13,271 bases of DNA, from the NCBI GenBank assembly GCA_946999025.1, contig CAMQBP010000033.1, positions 1 through 13,271 on the forward strand, in the 5' to 3' direction. Below, in pieces: positions 7,301-13,271 of this stretch. The first letter of the stretch is position 1. Every line of letters begins with the position of its first letter. The translations under genes were made by a program, and so were the position numbers. Under the pieces are notes generated by a model. It ran no database searches, was not told the DNA's origin, and saw only the letters and a list, made by a program, of their open reading frames with translations. This DNA comes from an uncultured Prevotella sp. (GTDB taxonomy: Bacteria; Bacteroidota; Bacteroidia; Bacteroidales; Bacteroidaceae).

Positions 7301-8651
7301 GGCCGCCATGTTGGGCTTCCTGCCCATGGCAGTGTCGGGGTCGGCAGGTGCTGAAGTGCAGCGACCTTTGGCCACTGTGGTCATCGGCGGACTGTTCACG
7401 GCTACGCTGCTTACCTTGCTTGTCGTTCCTTTATTGTACGCTTTGGAAGAGAAAGCGCAGCGAAAAACTGCCAAGAGGTTACCCAAAGCGGCCTTTGCCC
7501 TGATGCTGACACTGCTGGCACCATGCGGCATGCAGGCTCAACAGCCAGTGAGTTTGCAACAAGCCCTGCAGCTGGCAGAGCAATATCATCCAAGCATTCG
7601 TCTGGCGCGGATGGGTGTCAGTCGTGAAGAGACCATGGTCAAAGGCGTAAGCGAGGTGGGACTTACTGAGCTGTCGGCCGGGGTAGATGAGCTTGGCAGA
7701 GGCAACGATGCCACCTTTACCCTGTTGTCTGTCAGGCAAAACATTGATGTACTGGGGAACAAACAGCGCGTGCGCACCCAGCACCAAAAGGTGAATGTGG
7801 CTCGTGCGGAGATGAATCTCACCGAACATCAATTGCGCAAAGCCGTTTACCGCGATTATGCGCAGGCTTACATCCTAAGGCAAAGGATGAACGTACATGC
7901 CATGATAGACTCTATCTATCAGAACTTTGAGCATGCGGCGAAAGTGCGTTACGAGGCCAGGGAAACGTCGAAGTTGGCTTATCTGGCCGCTAAGAAGAAG
8001 GCTGTTGAAACCAAAGAAAACTTCAAACAGTCGGTATTTGATTACCAAGTGGCACTGAAAGCCTTGTCACGGTGGCTGGGAGAGGGACTTTATGAACCCA
8101 CTACGGCTCCAGACGAGACGCTTGGAGAGGCAGCAGGCAGTGCAAATCCCGTATTGATTTGTCAGTCGGAGAGGGTCAAATTGGCCGAAGAAAACATCCG
8201 ACTGGAAAGGTCTAAAGGGCTTCCGGCATTCTTCGTGGAGGGTGGTATACAGCGCATTGGCGACAAAAACGGCTACTGGACATTCGACGTTGGCGTGAGT
8301 GTTCCGCTGTTCAGACGTTCGTACAAGGCCCGACAAAAGGCCGCCACCCTGGACAGGGACATCGAAAACACGCAGTTTGACTTGCTGAAAAAACAGCTGG
8401 GTGACAACCAAGAACGCTTGCAGACAGCGTACCAGAAGTGGCGTCACAAACTGCAATATTACCGAGAAACAGCTCTTCCCACGGCCAGGGCGCAGCAACG
8501 TGGCGCATCTTCCGCGTACAAACTGGGCGCAACCGATTACATCGGATTCATTCAGACCATGGGTGATGCCGTGCAAACCGAGCTTGATTATTGGGAAGCA
8601 TACGAACAATTCATCGATACAATCATCAATTTACAATATCCAACCATATAA
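4329..8651 (+). CDS. czcA: CzcA/CusA-family heavy-metal RND efflux pump fused to a TolC-like outer-membrane channel
   Basis: Residues 1-1040 form a complete RND pump of the heavy-metal family: TM1 at about 10-30, porter domain, TM2-6 from about 335, TM7 at about 548-565, second porter domain, and TM8-12 at about 884-1040. The TM4 proton-relay signature DFGIIVDGAVIIVE carries D398, D404 and E411, matching the D-D-E triad of CzcA. EGDIAMQTFLRPG and RFNELLTGVREDVAVK are CzcA-like; the RIDM methionine of E. coli CusA is replaced, so Zn/Co/Cd is more likely than Cu/Ag. After TM12, residues 1048-1070 (basic, hydrophobic, ending CGMQA before QQP) look like an embedded signal peptide. From 1071 to 1440 a TolC-family domain follows, starting VSLQQALQLAEQYHPSIRLA. 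A normal pump is about 1030-1050 residues, so one gene supplies both inner-membrane motor and outer-membrane channel. Signal peptidase may separate the two parts. The adaptor gene follows after three bases. Confidence 0.93.
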   Translation: MINKIIYFSIQHKFLVVLLLAAIIGGGIYSLRTINVDSTPDITNNQVQVITVSENLSTADIEQFVTYPVELAMSNLPGVEDIRSISRFGLSVVTIVFKEDMGTYLPRQLVQEKLEEVREDIPEGFGTPAMGPISTGLGEILQYTLVPKDTARYSTQELRTIQDWIVKRQLSMIPGVVEVNSFGGSIKQYEVALNPQRLNAMRVSVGEVYEALKKNNVNTGGAYIERDHMASFIRGEGLVKSVDDIENIVVKNVNGTPVLVRDVADKVGFGSQVRYGAFTQDGHEAVGGMIMMLKGANSDKVVRAVKKRMESVRKSLPDGIDIKPFLDRSDLIERTTSTIARNLTEGALIVIFVLVLLLGSLRGGVIAASVIPLSLLFALIMMRLFGVSANLMSLGAIDFGIIVDGAVIIVEGTVFEMEKRIRKHSQLGRGGMNAVAFEAASSMMHSAFFGQLIILIVFTPIIFLSGVSGKMFSPMAYTFSFAVLGAIILCLTYVPMISSLLIRPLSHQGGRMARMERSLQRVGNCVTSRIIHVYHPLLLYALRHKKMVLASAVALFLAAAFAFTRMGGEFVPELDEGDIAMQTFLRPGSSLSETIKREGEVERLLLQNFPEIKTVCARIGVADIPTDPMGFDYTDSFIILEKDRSKWTSAKTKEELIEKIKDKLQILPGLNFSFSQPVALRFNELLTGVREDVAVKLYGDDLDKLGELGERMVSIISRIEGAEDVTLERTDGLPQITVKYDRQRVAQYGLHIDDLNAYVSSAFAGSSAGSVFEGEKRFDLVIRLSDAYRKSIDDLRQLYIPLPNGAQIPLSEVAQIDYESGPMQISREQTSRNIYVGVNVRGRDVQSVVDEIQDKLDQQLRLPAGYRLAYGGEFQKLQEAKNRLMIVLPIALLLIFVLLYFALKSLKQSLMIYMAVPLATVGGVLALLLRGMPFSISAGVGFIVLFGVAVLNGLVLINRFNSLKKEGMNNINRRIIKGTQERIRPILLTATAAMLGFLPMAVSGSAGAEVQRPLATVVIGGLFTATLLTLLVVPLLYALEEKAQRKTAKRLPKAAFALMLTLLAPCGMQAQQPVSLQQALQLAEQYHPSIRLARMGVSREETMVKGVSEVGLTELSAGVDELGRGNDATFTLLSVRQNIDVLGNKQRVRTQHQKVNVARAEMNLTEHQLRKAVYRDYAQAYILRQRMNVHAMIDSIYQNFEHAAKVRYEARETSKLAYLAAKKKAVETKENFKQSVFDYQVALKALSRWLGEGLYEPTTAPDETLGEAAGSANPVLICQSERVKLAEENIRLERSKGLPAFFVEGGIQRIGDKNGYWTFDVGVSVPLFRRSYKARQKAATLDRDIENTQFDLLKKQLGDNQERLQTAYQKWRHKLQYYRETALPTARAQQRGASSAYKLGATDYIGFIQTMGDAVQTELDYWEAYEQFIDTIINLQYPTI

Positions 8652-8654
8652 AAA

Positions 8655-9815
8655 ATGAAAACAAAAGCATATCTCATCCTTTCGCTCATCGTCTTTCTGG
8701 CAGCTTGCGGCAAGCAAACTAAGGACGCTGGCGAACAAGAAAAAAAGTCATCGGACAGCATGACAAAAGTGGAACTCACCGATGAACAGGTGAAAGAACT
8801 GGGCATCAAGGTGGGTAGTGTCGCCGACACGATGCTCATCGGCAGCGTGGATGTCAATGGAAAGTTGGCCGTTGACCCGCAGAGCGAGGCAACCATAACC
8901 CCGCAAATGGGCGGTAACGTCAAACAAATATTGGTTCATCAAGGGCAATCTGTGTCCAAAGGAATGGTGGTGGCCTATCTGTCTCATCCTGATTTGGTAA
9001 ACCTTCAGACGGATTATTTCTCGGCATTGAACCGACAGAGATACCTGAAAAAGGAGTTTGACCGCCAGACCATGATGCAGAACGAAGGTGTAGGGGCCGG
9101 CAAAGACTACGACCGCACGAAGTCGGAGCTGCAAACTGTGAGTGGCCAGGTGCAGATGCTTGCCGCCCAACTCAGACAACTGGGTATCAGTCCGTCTGCC
9201 CTTCACAAGGGAAAACCAATGCTGGCCATCGCATTGACAAGTCCCATCAACGGCACGGTGGAACAAATCAACGTGCAAACGGGGCAATATGTTTCGCCCG
9301 AGATGGCCATGATGAAGATTGCTAACACAAGCAACATGTATGCAGAATTGCAGGTTTTCCAACGCGACGTGCCGAAAATCAAGGTGGGACAGGCTGTAGC
9401 AATGAAGATTGTTCATGCCGACGGAACCGCCTGCAAGGGAAAAGTGTACTCCATAGGTAAGACTTTCAGAGCCGAAACGCAAACGGTTGATGTGCGGGTT
9501 CGTTTGGACGGGCAGCACACGGGACTGATTGTAGGGATGTATGTTCAGGCGAAGATTGCGACAAGTAGCGAAAGGACAAAAGCCGTTTCGTCTGATGCCA
9601 TCGTCGAAGTGGATGGAAAATCCTATATCTTCACGGCGGCAAAGCAAGGGAGCAACTGGCAGTTTGTCCCCACGATGGTCAAGAAGGTGAAGGAAGAAGG
9701 TGATCTTGTGGCCATAGAAACCAAGGAGCCAGCAGATCGTCTTTCACGCATTGTACAGTCGGGCGCTTACTACCTGCTTTCAGAGATGAAGAAAGACGAG
9801 ACGGGAGAGGAATAA
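8655..9815 (+). CDS. czcB: Periplasmic adaptor (membrane-fusion) lipoprotein of the metal efflux pump, CzcB/CusB type
   Basis: This 386-residue protein begins with a lipoprotein signal, MKTKAYLILSLIVFLAAC, with the lipobox LAAC and the acylated cysteine at residue 18. It then shows the membrane-fusion order: a first lipoyl half (GGNVKQILVHQGQSVSKGMV, residues near 90-110), an alpha-helical hairpin with heptad character (about 115-180), and the second lipoyl half (SPINGTVEQINVQTGQYVSP). A beta-barrel domain (MYAELQVFQRDVPKIKVGQA) and a membrane-proximal domain (SDAIVEVDGKSYIF) follow. The adaptor bridges the RND pump and the outer-membrane channel in the periplasm. It starts three bases after the pump stop codon, so the two are translated from one message. 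No extra metal-chaperone domain is attached. It is the last gene of the operon, before a strong hairpin. Confidence 0.92.
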   Translation: MKTKAYLILSLIVFLAACGKQTKDAGEQEKKSSDSMTKVELTDEQVKELGIKVGSVADTMLIGSVDVNGKLAVDPQSEATITPQMGGNVKQILVHQGQSVSKGMVVAYLSHPDLVNLQTDYFSALNRQRYLKKEFDRQTMMQNEGVGAGKDYDRTKSELQTVSGQVQMLAAQLRQLGISPSALHKGKPMLAIALTSPINGTVEQINVQTGQYVSPEMAMMKIANTSNMYAELQVFQRDVPKIKVGQAVAMKIVHADGTACKGKVYSIGKTFRAETQTVDVRVRLDGQHTGLIVGMYVQAKIATSSERTKAVSSDAIVEVDGKSYIFTAAKQGSNWQFVPTMVKKVKEEGDLVAIETKEPADRLSRIVQSGAYYLLSEMKKDETGEE

Positions 9816-9824
9816 AACGTAACT

Positions 9825-9886
9825 AAAACGTGATGGATGTTTGGTAGGCAGGAAATTGCCTGGCTACCAAACATCCATCATGTTTT
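9825..9886. terminator. Bidirectional transcription terminator
   Basis: AAAACGTGATGG continuing to GGTAG (9825-9847) pairs over 23 bp, with one G-U pair, with CTACC continuing to GTTTT (9864-9886). A small inner stem, CAGG with CCTG, caps it. The arms end in T runs on both strands. It lies between the convergent adaptor gene and the GH92 gene and can end both transcripts. Confidence 0.85.
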
Positions 9887-9918
9887 CAACATCAAAAGAA
9901 CAAGACCGCAGTTGATGT

Positions 9919-12072
9919 TTATGGGCGACGGTCGGTCATGAAGAACTCCAGCGTGCCGCCGGCCATGATGTCTTTGTAATCGATGTACAGCTTGTTGTAG
10001 GGCTTGCCGTTGAGCTTGATATGGCTGACATACATATTCTTCGGACTGTTGCCATGCGCCAGGATGGTAAACGTCTTGCCATGGCCCACATTCACCTCAG
10101 CCTTGTCAAACAAAGGCGAGCCAAACATATACTTTCCGCCAGAGGGTTCCACCTGATAGATGCCCATGGACGAAAGAATATACCAGGCCGACATTTGTCC
10201 AACATCCTCGTTTCCACTCAGACCATCGAAGTCGTTATGGTACATAGTCTTCAGCACCTCGCGCACCTTCTCGGCCGTTTTGTAGTGCTGGTTCACATAG
10301 TTGTACATATAAATAATGTGGTGGCTGGGCTCGTTGCCGTGCGCATATTGGCCAATGAGTCCCGAGATGTCAGGTGAGGCATCGGCACCGAGGTCGCCAA
10401 CGACCGTGAACAGCGAGTCAAGTTTAGTGACAAACTTCCGCTTGCCGCCGAAAAGTTTGATCAAACCCGGCACGTCATGAGGCACGAGCCAAGTGTATTG
10501 CCAGGCATTTCCCTCAGTATAGTCGTCGTTGCGGTGGGACGAATGGAACGGATTGAACGGCTCGCGGAACTTACCATTGGCCACGCCGCGCATGAAACCG
10601 GTCTTCTTGTCAAAGTAATACTTATACGATTGGCTTCGTTTCAGGAAGTACTGATAATCTTTCTTGGCACCAACCAGCTTGGCTACCTTGGCTACAGAGG
10701 CATCTGCCAAGGCGTATTCCAGACCCTTGGCGACCGTTTCGTAGGTAGAATCGCTGTTCCATGGAATGTAACCATACTTCTTCAGGTTGTCCAACGAGCG
10801 CTCATCGAGCATGGCAGAGGTGCGCATGGCCTTGAAAGCGGCCTGCTTATCCACGTCAAATCCTTTGAGAACGATATCGGCCAACACGGGAATGCCGGGG
10901 TTGCCCACCATACAGTCGGTTTCGTTGCCAACGAGATGCCACACGGGTAGCTTGCCTTGCTGTTCAAAAATCTGCAGGAAGGTCTGAGCGATGTCACGCT
11001 GTTTCTCGGGATGAATGATGGTCATCAGTGGATGAGCCGCACGATAGGTGTCCCAAAGCGACAGGGTGGTGTAGTTGGTAAAGTCGCCTTTGTGAATTTT
11101 ACCATCACTGCCCCGGTACTCACCATTGACATCCGAGAAGATGGAAGGAGCCGTCATGGTGTGAAAGAGTGCCGTGTAGAAGATGATCTTGTCATTGAGA
11201 TCGGCGGTTTCTACCTTGATTTTGCCAAGTTCTTTGTTCCAGGCAGCGTCGGCATTGTTGACAACTCGGTCAAAATCCCAATCCTTGATTTCGGCACGCA
11301 GGTTGGCTTTAGCATTGTCAACGCTCACGGCCGAAATGCCAACACGCGCCAACAGTGGCTTCATGTTCTGCCCTACGGAGAAGACGCCCACGCTGTCGCC
11401 CTGCATTTCCTTGAGCTTCAGAGGCTGCGAAAACTCGGCAAAGAAATAAACGCGCTGGTCTTTTGCCCAGCCTTCTGAGTAGCGATAACCACTCACCGTC
11501 GTGCTGTTTTCCTGCGTTATCTGGCATTTGGTCATCTTATCCCAACCAATGCCTTGTTTAAGATTAATCTTCAAGAGAGGCTCTTTACTGCTAAGCGGGA
11601 AGGTATAACGATGCATACCGGCACGCTGGGTAGCCGTTAACTCCACCAATATCTTACTGTCGGCCAGGCGAACGGTGTAATAACCGGGGCGCACATACTC
11701 GCCATCGTGCGAGAAACGCTCGGTGTAGGTCTTGGCATCGAATGTTGGCAAGAAGGCAATGTCGCCCAAATCGCCAATGCCGGTACCACTCAAATGGGTG
11801 TGACCAAAGCCAATAATGAGCGAATCGCTGTAGTGATAGCCCGAGCACCAGTCCCACCCACGGGTGATTTGCGTGGGCCCTAACTGCACGGCACCAAAGG
11901 GAACATTGGCTCCGAGAAACACATGTCCGTGTCCACCCGTTCCGATGTAAGGATTGACATAGCGCGTCAATCGGACTGAGACATCATGCAGCTGAGCCAT
12001 CATGCCATGCCCGGGTAAGAACAGGAGTGCTGTGGCAACGATGAAAGATTTGAACAATTTAGTATAGGTCAT
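9919..12072 (-). CDS. Exported glycoside hydrolase family 92 alpha-mannosidase
   Basis: The product has 717 residues, close to the usual GH92 length of about 750. Residues 1-26 form a signal peptide ending MMA before QL, without a lipobox, so it should be periplasmic or surface-located. The GH92 N-terminal signature is clear: RYVNPYIGTGGHGHVFLGAN, VPFGAVQLGP, then GFGHTHLSGTGIGDLGD. Later come WHLVGNETDCM (E384), YTEGNAWQYTW (E520) and SGNEDVGQMSAWY (E622, D623). From family knowledge, GH92 enzymes are calcium-dependent inverting exo-alpha-mannosidases acting on N-glycans or yeast mannan. E520 probably corresponds to the general acid (Glu533 in BT3990), and the acidic residues of the GNED motif to the general base. 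The linkage preference cannot be read from these motifs. The gene follows a broken small exported-protein gene by 82 bases with no promoter seen between, so it may depend on the upstream promoter. Confidence 0.93.
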   Translation of the reverse strand: MTYTKLFKSFIVATALLFLPGHGMMAQLHDVSVRLTRYVNPYIGTGGHGHVFLGANVPFGAVQLGPTQITRGWDWCSGYHYSDSLIIGFGHTHLSGTGIGDLGDIAFLPTFDAKTYTERFSHDGEYVRPGYYTVRLADSKILVELTATQRAGMHRYTFPLSSKEPLLKINLKQGIGWDKMTKCQITQENSTTVSGYRYSEGWAKDQRVYFFAEFSQPLKLKEMQGDSVGVFSVGQNMKPLLARVGISAVSVDNAKANLRAEIKDWDFDRVVNNADAAWNKELGKIKVETADLNDKIIFYTALFHTMTAPSIFSDVNGEYRGSDGKIHKGDFTNYTTLSLWDTYRAAHPLMTIIHPEKQRDIAQTFLQIFEQQGKLPVWHLVGNETDCMVGNPGIPVLADIVLKGFDVDKQAAFKAMRTSAMLDERSLDNLKKYGYIPWNSDSTYETVAKGLEYALADASVAKVAKLVGAKKDYQYFLKRSQSYKYYFDKKTGFMRGVANGKFREPFNPFHSSHRNDDYTEGNAWQYTWLVPHDVPGLIKLFGGKRKFVTKLDSLFTVVGDLGADASPDISGLIGQYAHGNEPSHHIIYMYNYVNQHYKTAEKVREVLKTMYHNDFDGLSGNEDVGQMSAWYILSSMGIYQVEPSGGKYMFGSPLFDKAEVNVGHGKTFTILAHGNSPKNMYVSHIKLNGKPYNKLYIDYKDIMAGGTLEFFMTDRRP

Positions 12073-12154
12073 AAGATTTATGGATTAAAGTTTCTAACAA
12101 TGTACTGCGTTCTATCTTGCGGTGAAGCGAAGACGATGACGAGAATTTGCGGCG

Positions 12155-12591
12155 TTACCGTCTGTCTTGTTTCAGGAAATGGAACGAACCGTTTACCAAA
12201 CTGAAACCACTACCGGTATGACGGAGCTTCACCAAGGCTACCTTTCGGGGTGTTGGCTGGGTGTTGCTGCGGTGGGTATGCAAGACATACTGCCACTCGT
12301 CGGCCGCATTCTTGAACAAATCGCCCCGCCAAAGTTGAAGTACACTTTCTCGTTGGCGCTGATGGTCACGGTGATTACATCATCTTCTCCATGACGACTC
12401 ACCGTCTTGGTGAGGGTCAAAGGCAATGGAGCAGAGGCTTCGAGCTTCCCATCGCGATCGGTTAGGGTATAAGTAACGGCCCTGTTTCCCGGTTGTTTCA
12501 AACTGATATGGCTCTCCACATCTGTAGCATAGGTCATTTGTGATGCCAAAAGGGCATAGGTCAAGAGTAAACTCTTCAATGAATTCTTCAT
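12155..12591 (-). pseudogene. Small exported protein of unknown function, interrupted by a frameshift
   Basis: The leftward frame starts MKNSLKSLLLTYALLASQMT, a signal peptide with probable cleavage after TYA (residue 22). It continues as a beta-rich segment (HISLKQPGNRAVTYTLTDRD, DDVITVTISANEKVYFNFGG). At a run of four C on the plus strand (12324-12327) the frame is lost. In the original frame the rest is low-quality (AICSRMRPTSGS...). In the neighbouring frame it continues sensibly as DLFKNAADEWQYVLHTHRSN and on to GSFHFLKQDRR, ending at 12155. One missing or two extra bases in the GGCGGGGCG stretch explain this. Joined, the protein has about 145 residues. I do not recognise the family. A start at 12636 is possible, but would place a long basic extension before an evident signal peptide. 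It lies just upstream of the GH92 gene and is probably co-transcribed. Confidence 0.6.
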
Positions 12592-12633
12592 AAGAATGAT
12601 TAGTAATCGTTTAATAACCAGTTTAACTTTCTG

Positions 12634-12641
12634 CAAAGTTA
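12634..12641 (-). promoter_or_regulatory. Possible -7 element for the small exported protein and GH92 genes
   Basis: Read leftward, TAACTTTG matches TAnnTTTG and lies 42 bases before the start codon at 12591. No good TTTG is found about 20 bases further upstream, so the promoter is tentative. It lies after the terminator at 12679-12705, as expected for an independent transcript. Confidence 0.45.
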
Positions 12642-12678
12642 ATCATTTCAGTGCACTTATAAGAATTAAAAAAATGAA

Positions 12679-12705
12679 AAAGGAGGGTTTCTCGCTCCCT
12701 CCTTT
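12679..12705 (-). terminator. Rho-independent terminator after the susD fragment
   Basis: AAAGGAGGG (12679-12687) pairs perfectly with CCCTCCTTT (12697-12705) around a nine-base loop. On the minus strand the stem is followed by TTTTCATTTTTTT, a strong T-rich tail. It begins about 30 bases after the stop codon of the leftward SusD fragment. Confidence 0.75.
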
Positions 12706-12736
12706 CTCAATGATTTTAAATTCCTTCAACCCCAGG

Positions 12737-12874
12737 TTAGTATTGATAACCCTCTGTTGGTTTCAACTTAGGATTACGATTAGAGATGGGCCATATCAAG
12801 TCTGAATGCTTGAATGATAATCTCATCAATTGCGCCAAATACAGTCTTTTTGTATAGATTTTGCTTAATTTAAC
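12737..12874 (-). pseudogene. C-terminal tail of a SusD/RagB-type outer-membrane glycan-binding lipoprotein, cut by an insertion sequence
   Basis: The leftward frame ends in HSDLIWPISNRNPKLKPTEG followed by YQY and a TAA stop. This is the standard ending of SusD-family proteins (pattern PIP..EI..NP.L.QN.GY). About 46 codons are present, and the frame then runs into the left part of an IS982-type element near 12875. SusD proteins are 500-600 residues and bind glycans at the cell surface with a SusC porin; the rest, if still present, would lie right of the element beyond this window. The segment just before HSDL is less typical, so a small rearrangement there is possible. The terminator and GH92 gene downstream suggest a glycan-utilisation locus. 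Confidence 0.65.
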
Positions 12875-12905
12875 GTGAGTTCGACGAATTATAAGTGTCT
12901 ATAAA

Positions 12906-12937
12906 TTTGGTGATTAGCGAAATTTGTTGTAACTTTA
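12906..12937 (+). promoter_or_regulatory. Promoter of the IS transposase gene
   Basis: TTTG at 12906-12909, a 20-base spacer and TAACTTTA at 12930-12937 fit the Bacteroidota pattern with a single mismatch in the last base. The transposase ATG lies at 12976. Confidence 0.6.
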
Positions 12938-12975
12938 AGGTGTTGATTTACAAACAATTACAAACAAAAATCGCT

Positions 12976-13271
12976 ATGATCACCGAGGACAAAGTTACTG
13001 AAATATTTTGTATGGCAGATGATTTCTGCAAGTTTTTTGATGCAATGGTGGCAAAATATACGCTAAAGCCTACTGGAAAAAGAAAGTATCATCGAGATTC
13101 CACGATGTCAAAGGCAGAAGTCATGCTAATAATGATTCTTTTTCACGACTCTGGTTATCGCTGCTTTAAACATTTCTATCTTGAAAAAGTATGTAAGCAT
13201 CTGCGTAATTTGTTTTCTAAAGTTGTCTCATACAACCGTATAGTAGAATTGGAAAGGGAGGTTGTCATTCC
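12976..13271 (+). CDS. IS982-family transposase, N-terminal part (cut by window edge)
   Basis: 98 complete codons are visible, starting MITEDKVTEIFCMADDFCKF. The continuation includes GKRKYHRDSTMSKAEVM, FHDSGYRCFKHFYLEKVCKH and VSYNRIVELEREVVI. This is the conserved N-terminal half of Bacteroidota IS982 transposases, which move DNA with a DDE catalytic triad. The acidic triad lies in the missing C-terminal two thirds, so activity cannot be judged. No stop or frameshift is present in the visible part. It is transcribed rightward, opposite to the susD fragment that it adjoins. Confidence 0.9.
   Translation, partial: MITEDKVTEIFCMADDFCKFFDAMVAKYTLKPTGKRKYHRDSTMSKAEVMLIMILFHDSGYRCFKHFYLEKVCKHLRNLFSKVVSYNRIVELEREVVI

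Larger units (their letters stand above)
12876..13271 (+). mobile_element. IS982-family insertion sequence, left part (continues beyond window)
   Basis: A transposase gene of the IS982 type, with its own promoter, starts about 100 bases inside the point where the susD frame loses similarity. The left end is placed near 12876 (around GTGAGTTCGACGAA), but cannot be proved, because the matching terminal repeat and target duplication would lie beyond the right edge. Confidence 0.7.

Noticed and set aside
8748..9647. Leftward open frame of 299 codons inside the adaptor gene
   Set aside because: Antisense shadow of the membrane-fusion protein, with no recognisable domain.
10477..10950. Rightward open frame inside the GH92 gene
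   Set aside because: Antisense to conserved GH92 motifs, with no start signal or family similarity.
1..13271. CRISPR array, tRNA or rRNA genes, toxin-antitoxin pair
   Set aside because: No regularly spaced direct repeats, cloverleaf or rRNA core sequence was seen, and no paired small genes.

Overview
The window looks like the chromosome of a Bacteroidales bacterium, most likely of the Prevotella group. Promoters fit the Bacteroidota pattern (TAnnTTTG about 20 bases after TTTG) rather than the E. coli type. Gene content agrees: a PadR regulator of the Bacteroides type, a SusD tail, a GH92 mannosidase, a DUF4143-type ATPase, and an RND pump carrying a fused TolC-like domain. I assign no species.

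Layout. Bases 1-148 hold the start of a leftward PadR-family regulator with a good promoter. Bases 208-1107 contain no protein gene, but carry the 3' end of an ORF-less group II intron (domains V and VI, up to about 662) and a 166-bp segment bounded by 21-bp inverted repeats. A stand-alone ATPase gene with its own promoter follows (1159-2619). From 2736 to about 3550 lies a gene graveyard: a decayed type III DNA methyltransferase (mod) joined to a C-terminal scrap of an unrelated, oppositely oriented gene.

The best-preserved functional unit is a rightward metal-efflux operon (3835-9815). It encodes a small exported histidine-rich protein, a 1440-residue CzcA-type RND pump continuous with a TolC-like outer-membrane-channel domain, and a CzcB-type lipoprotein adaptor. 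A perfect 7-3-7 palindrome with a TACCTTTG box sits immediately upstream and probably controls it. All three parts of a tripartite pump are thus encoded in two cistrons. The pump lacks the methionine pattern of Cu/Ag-specific CusA, so Zn/Co/Cd export is more likely than copper. A 23-bp hairpin at 9825-9886 ends the operon and also the convergent gene.

The right part is a leftward remnant of a polysaccharide-utilisation locus: a SusD C-terminal tail with a terminator, a small exported protein broken by a frameshift, and an apparently intact GH92 alpha-mannosidase. The susD tail runs straight into the left end of an IS982-family element, whose transposase continues past the window edge. The window is therefore an accessory mosaic: one healthy metal-resistance operon between decayed mobile, restriction-modification and glycan genes. 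I found no CRISPR array, rRNA or tRNA, and nothing that is clearly a wholly new system.
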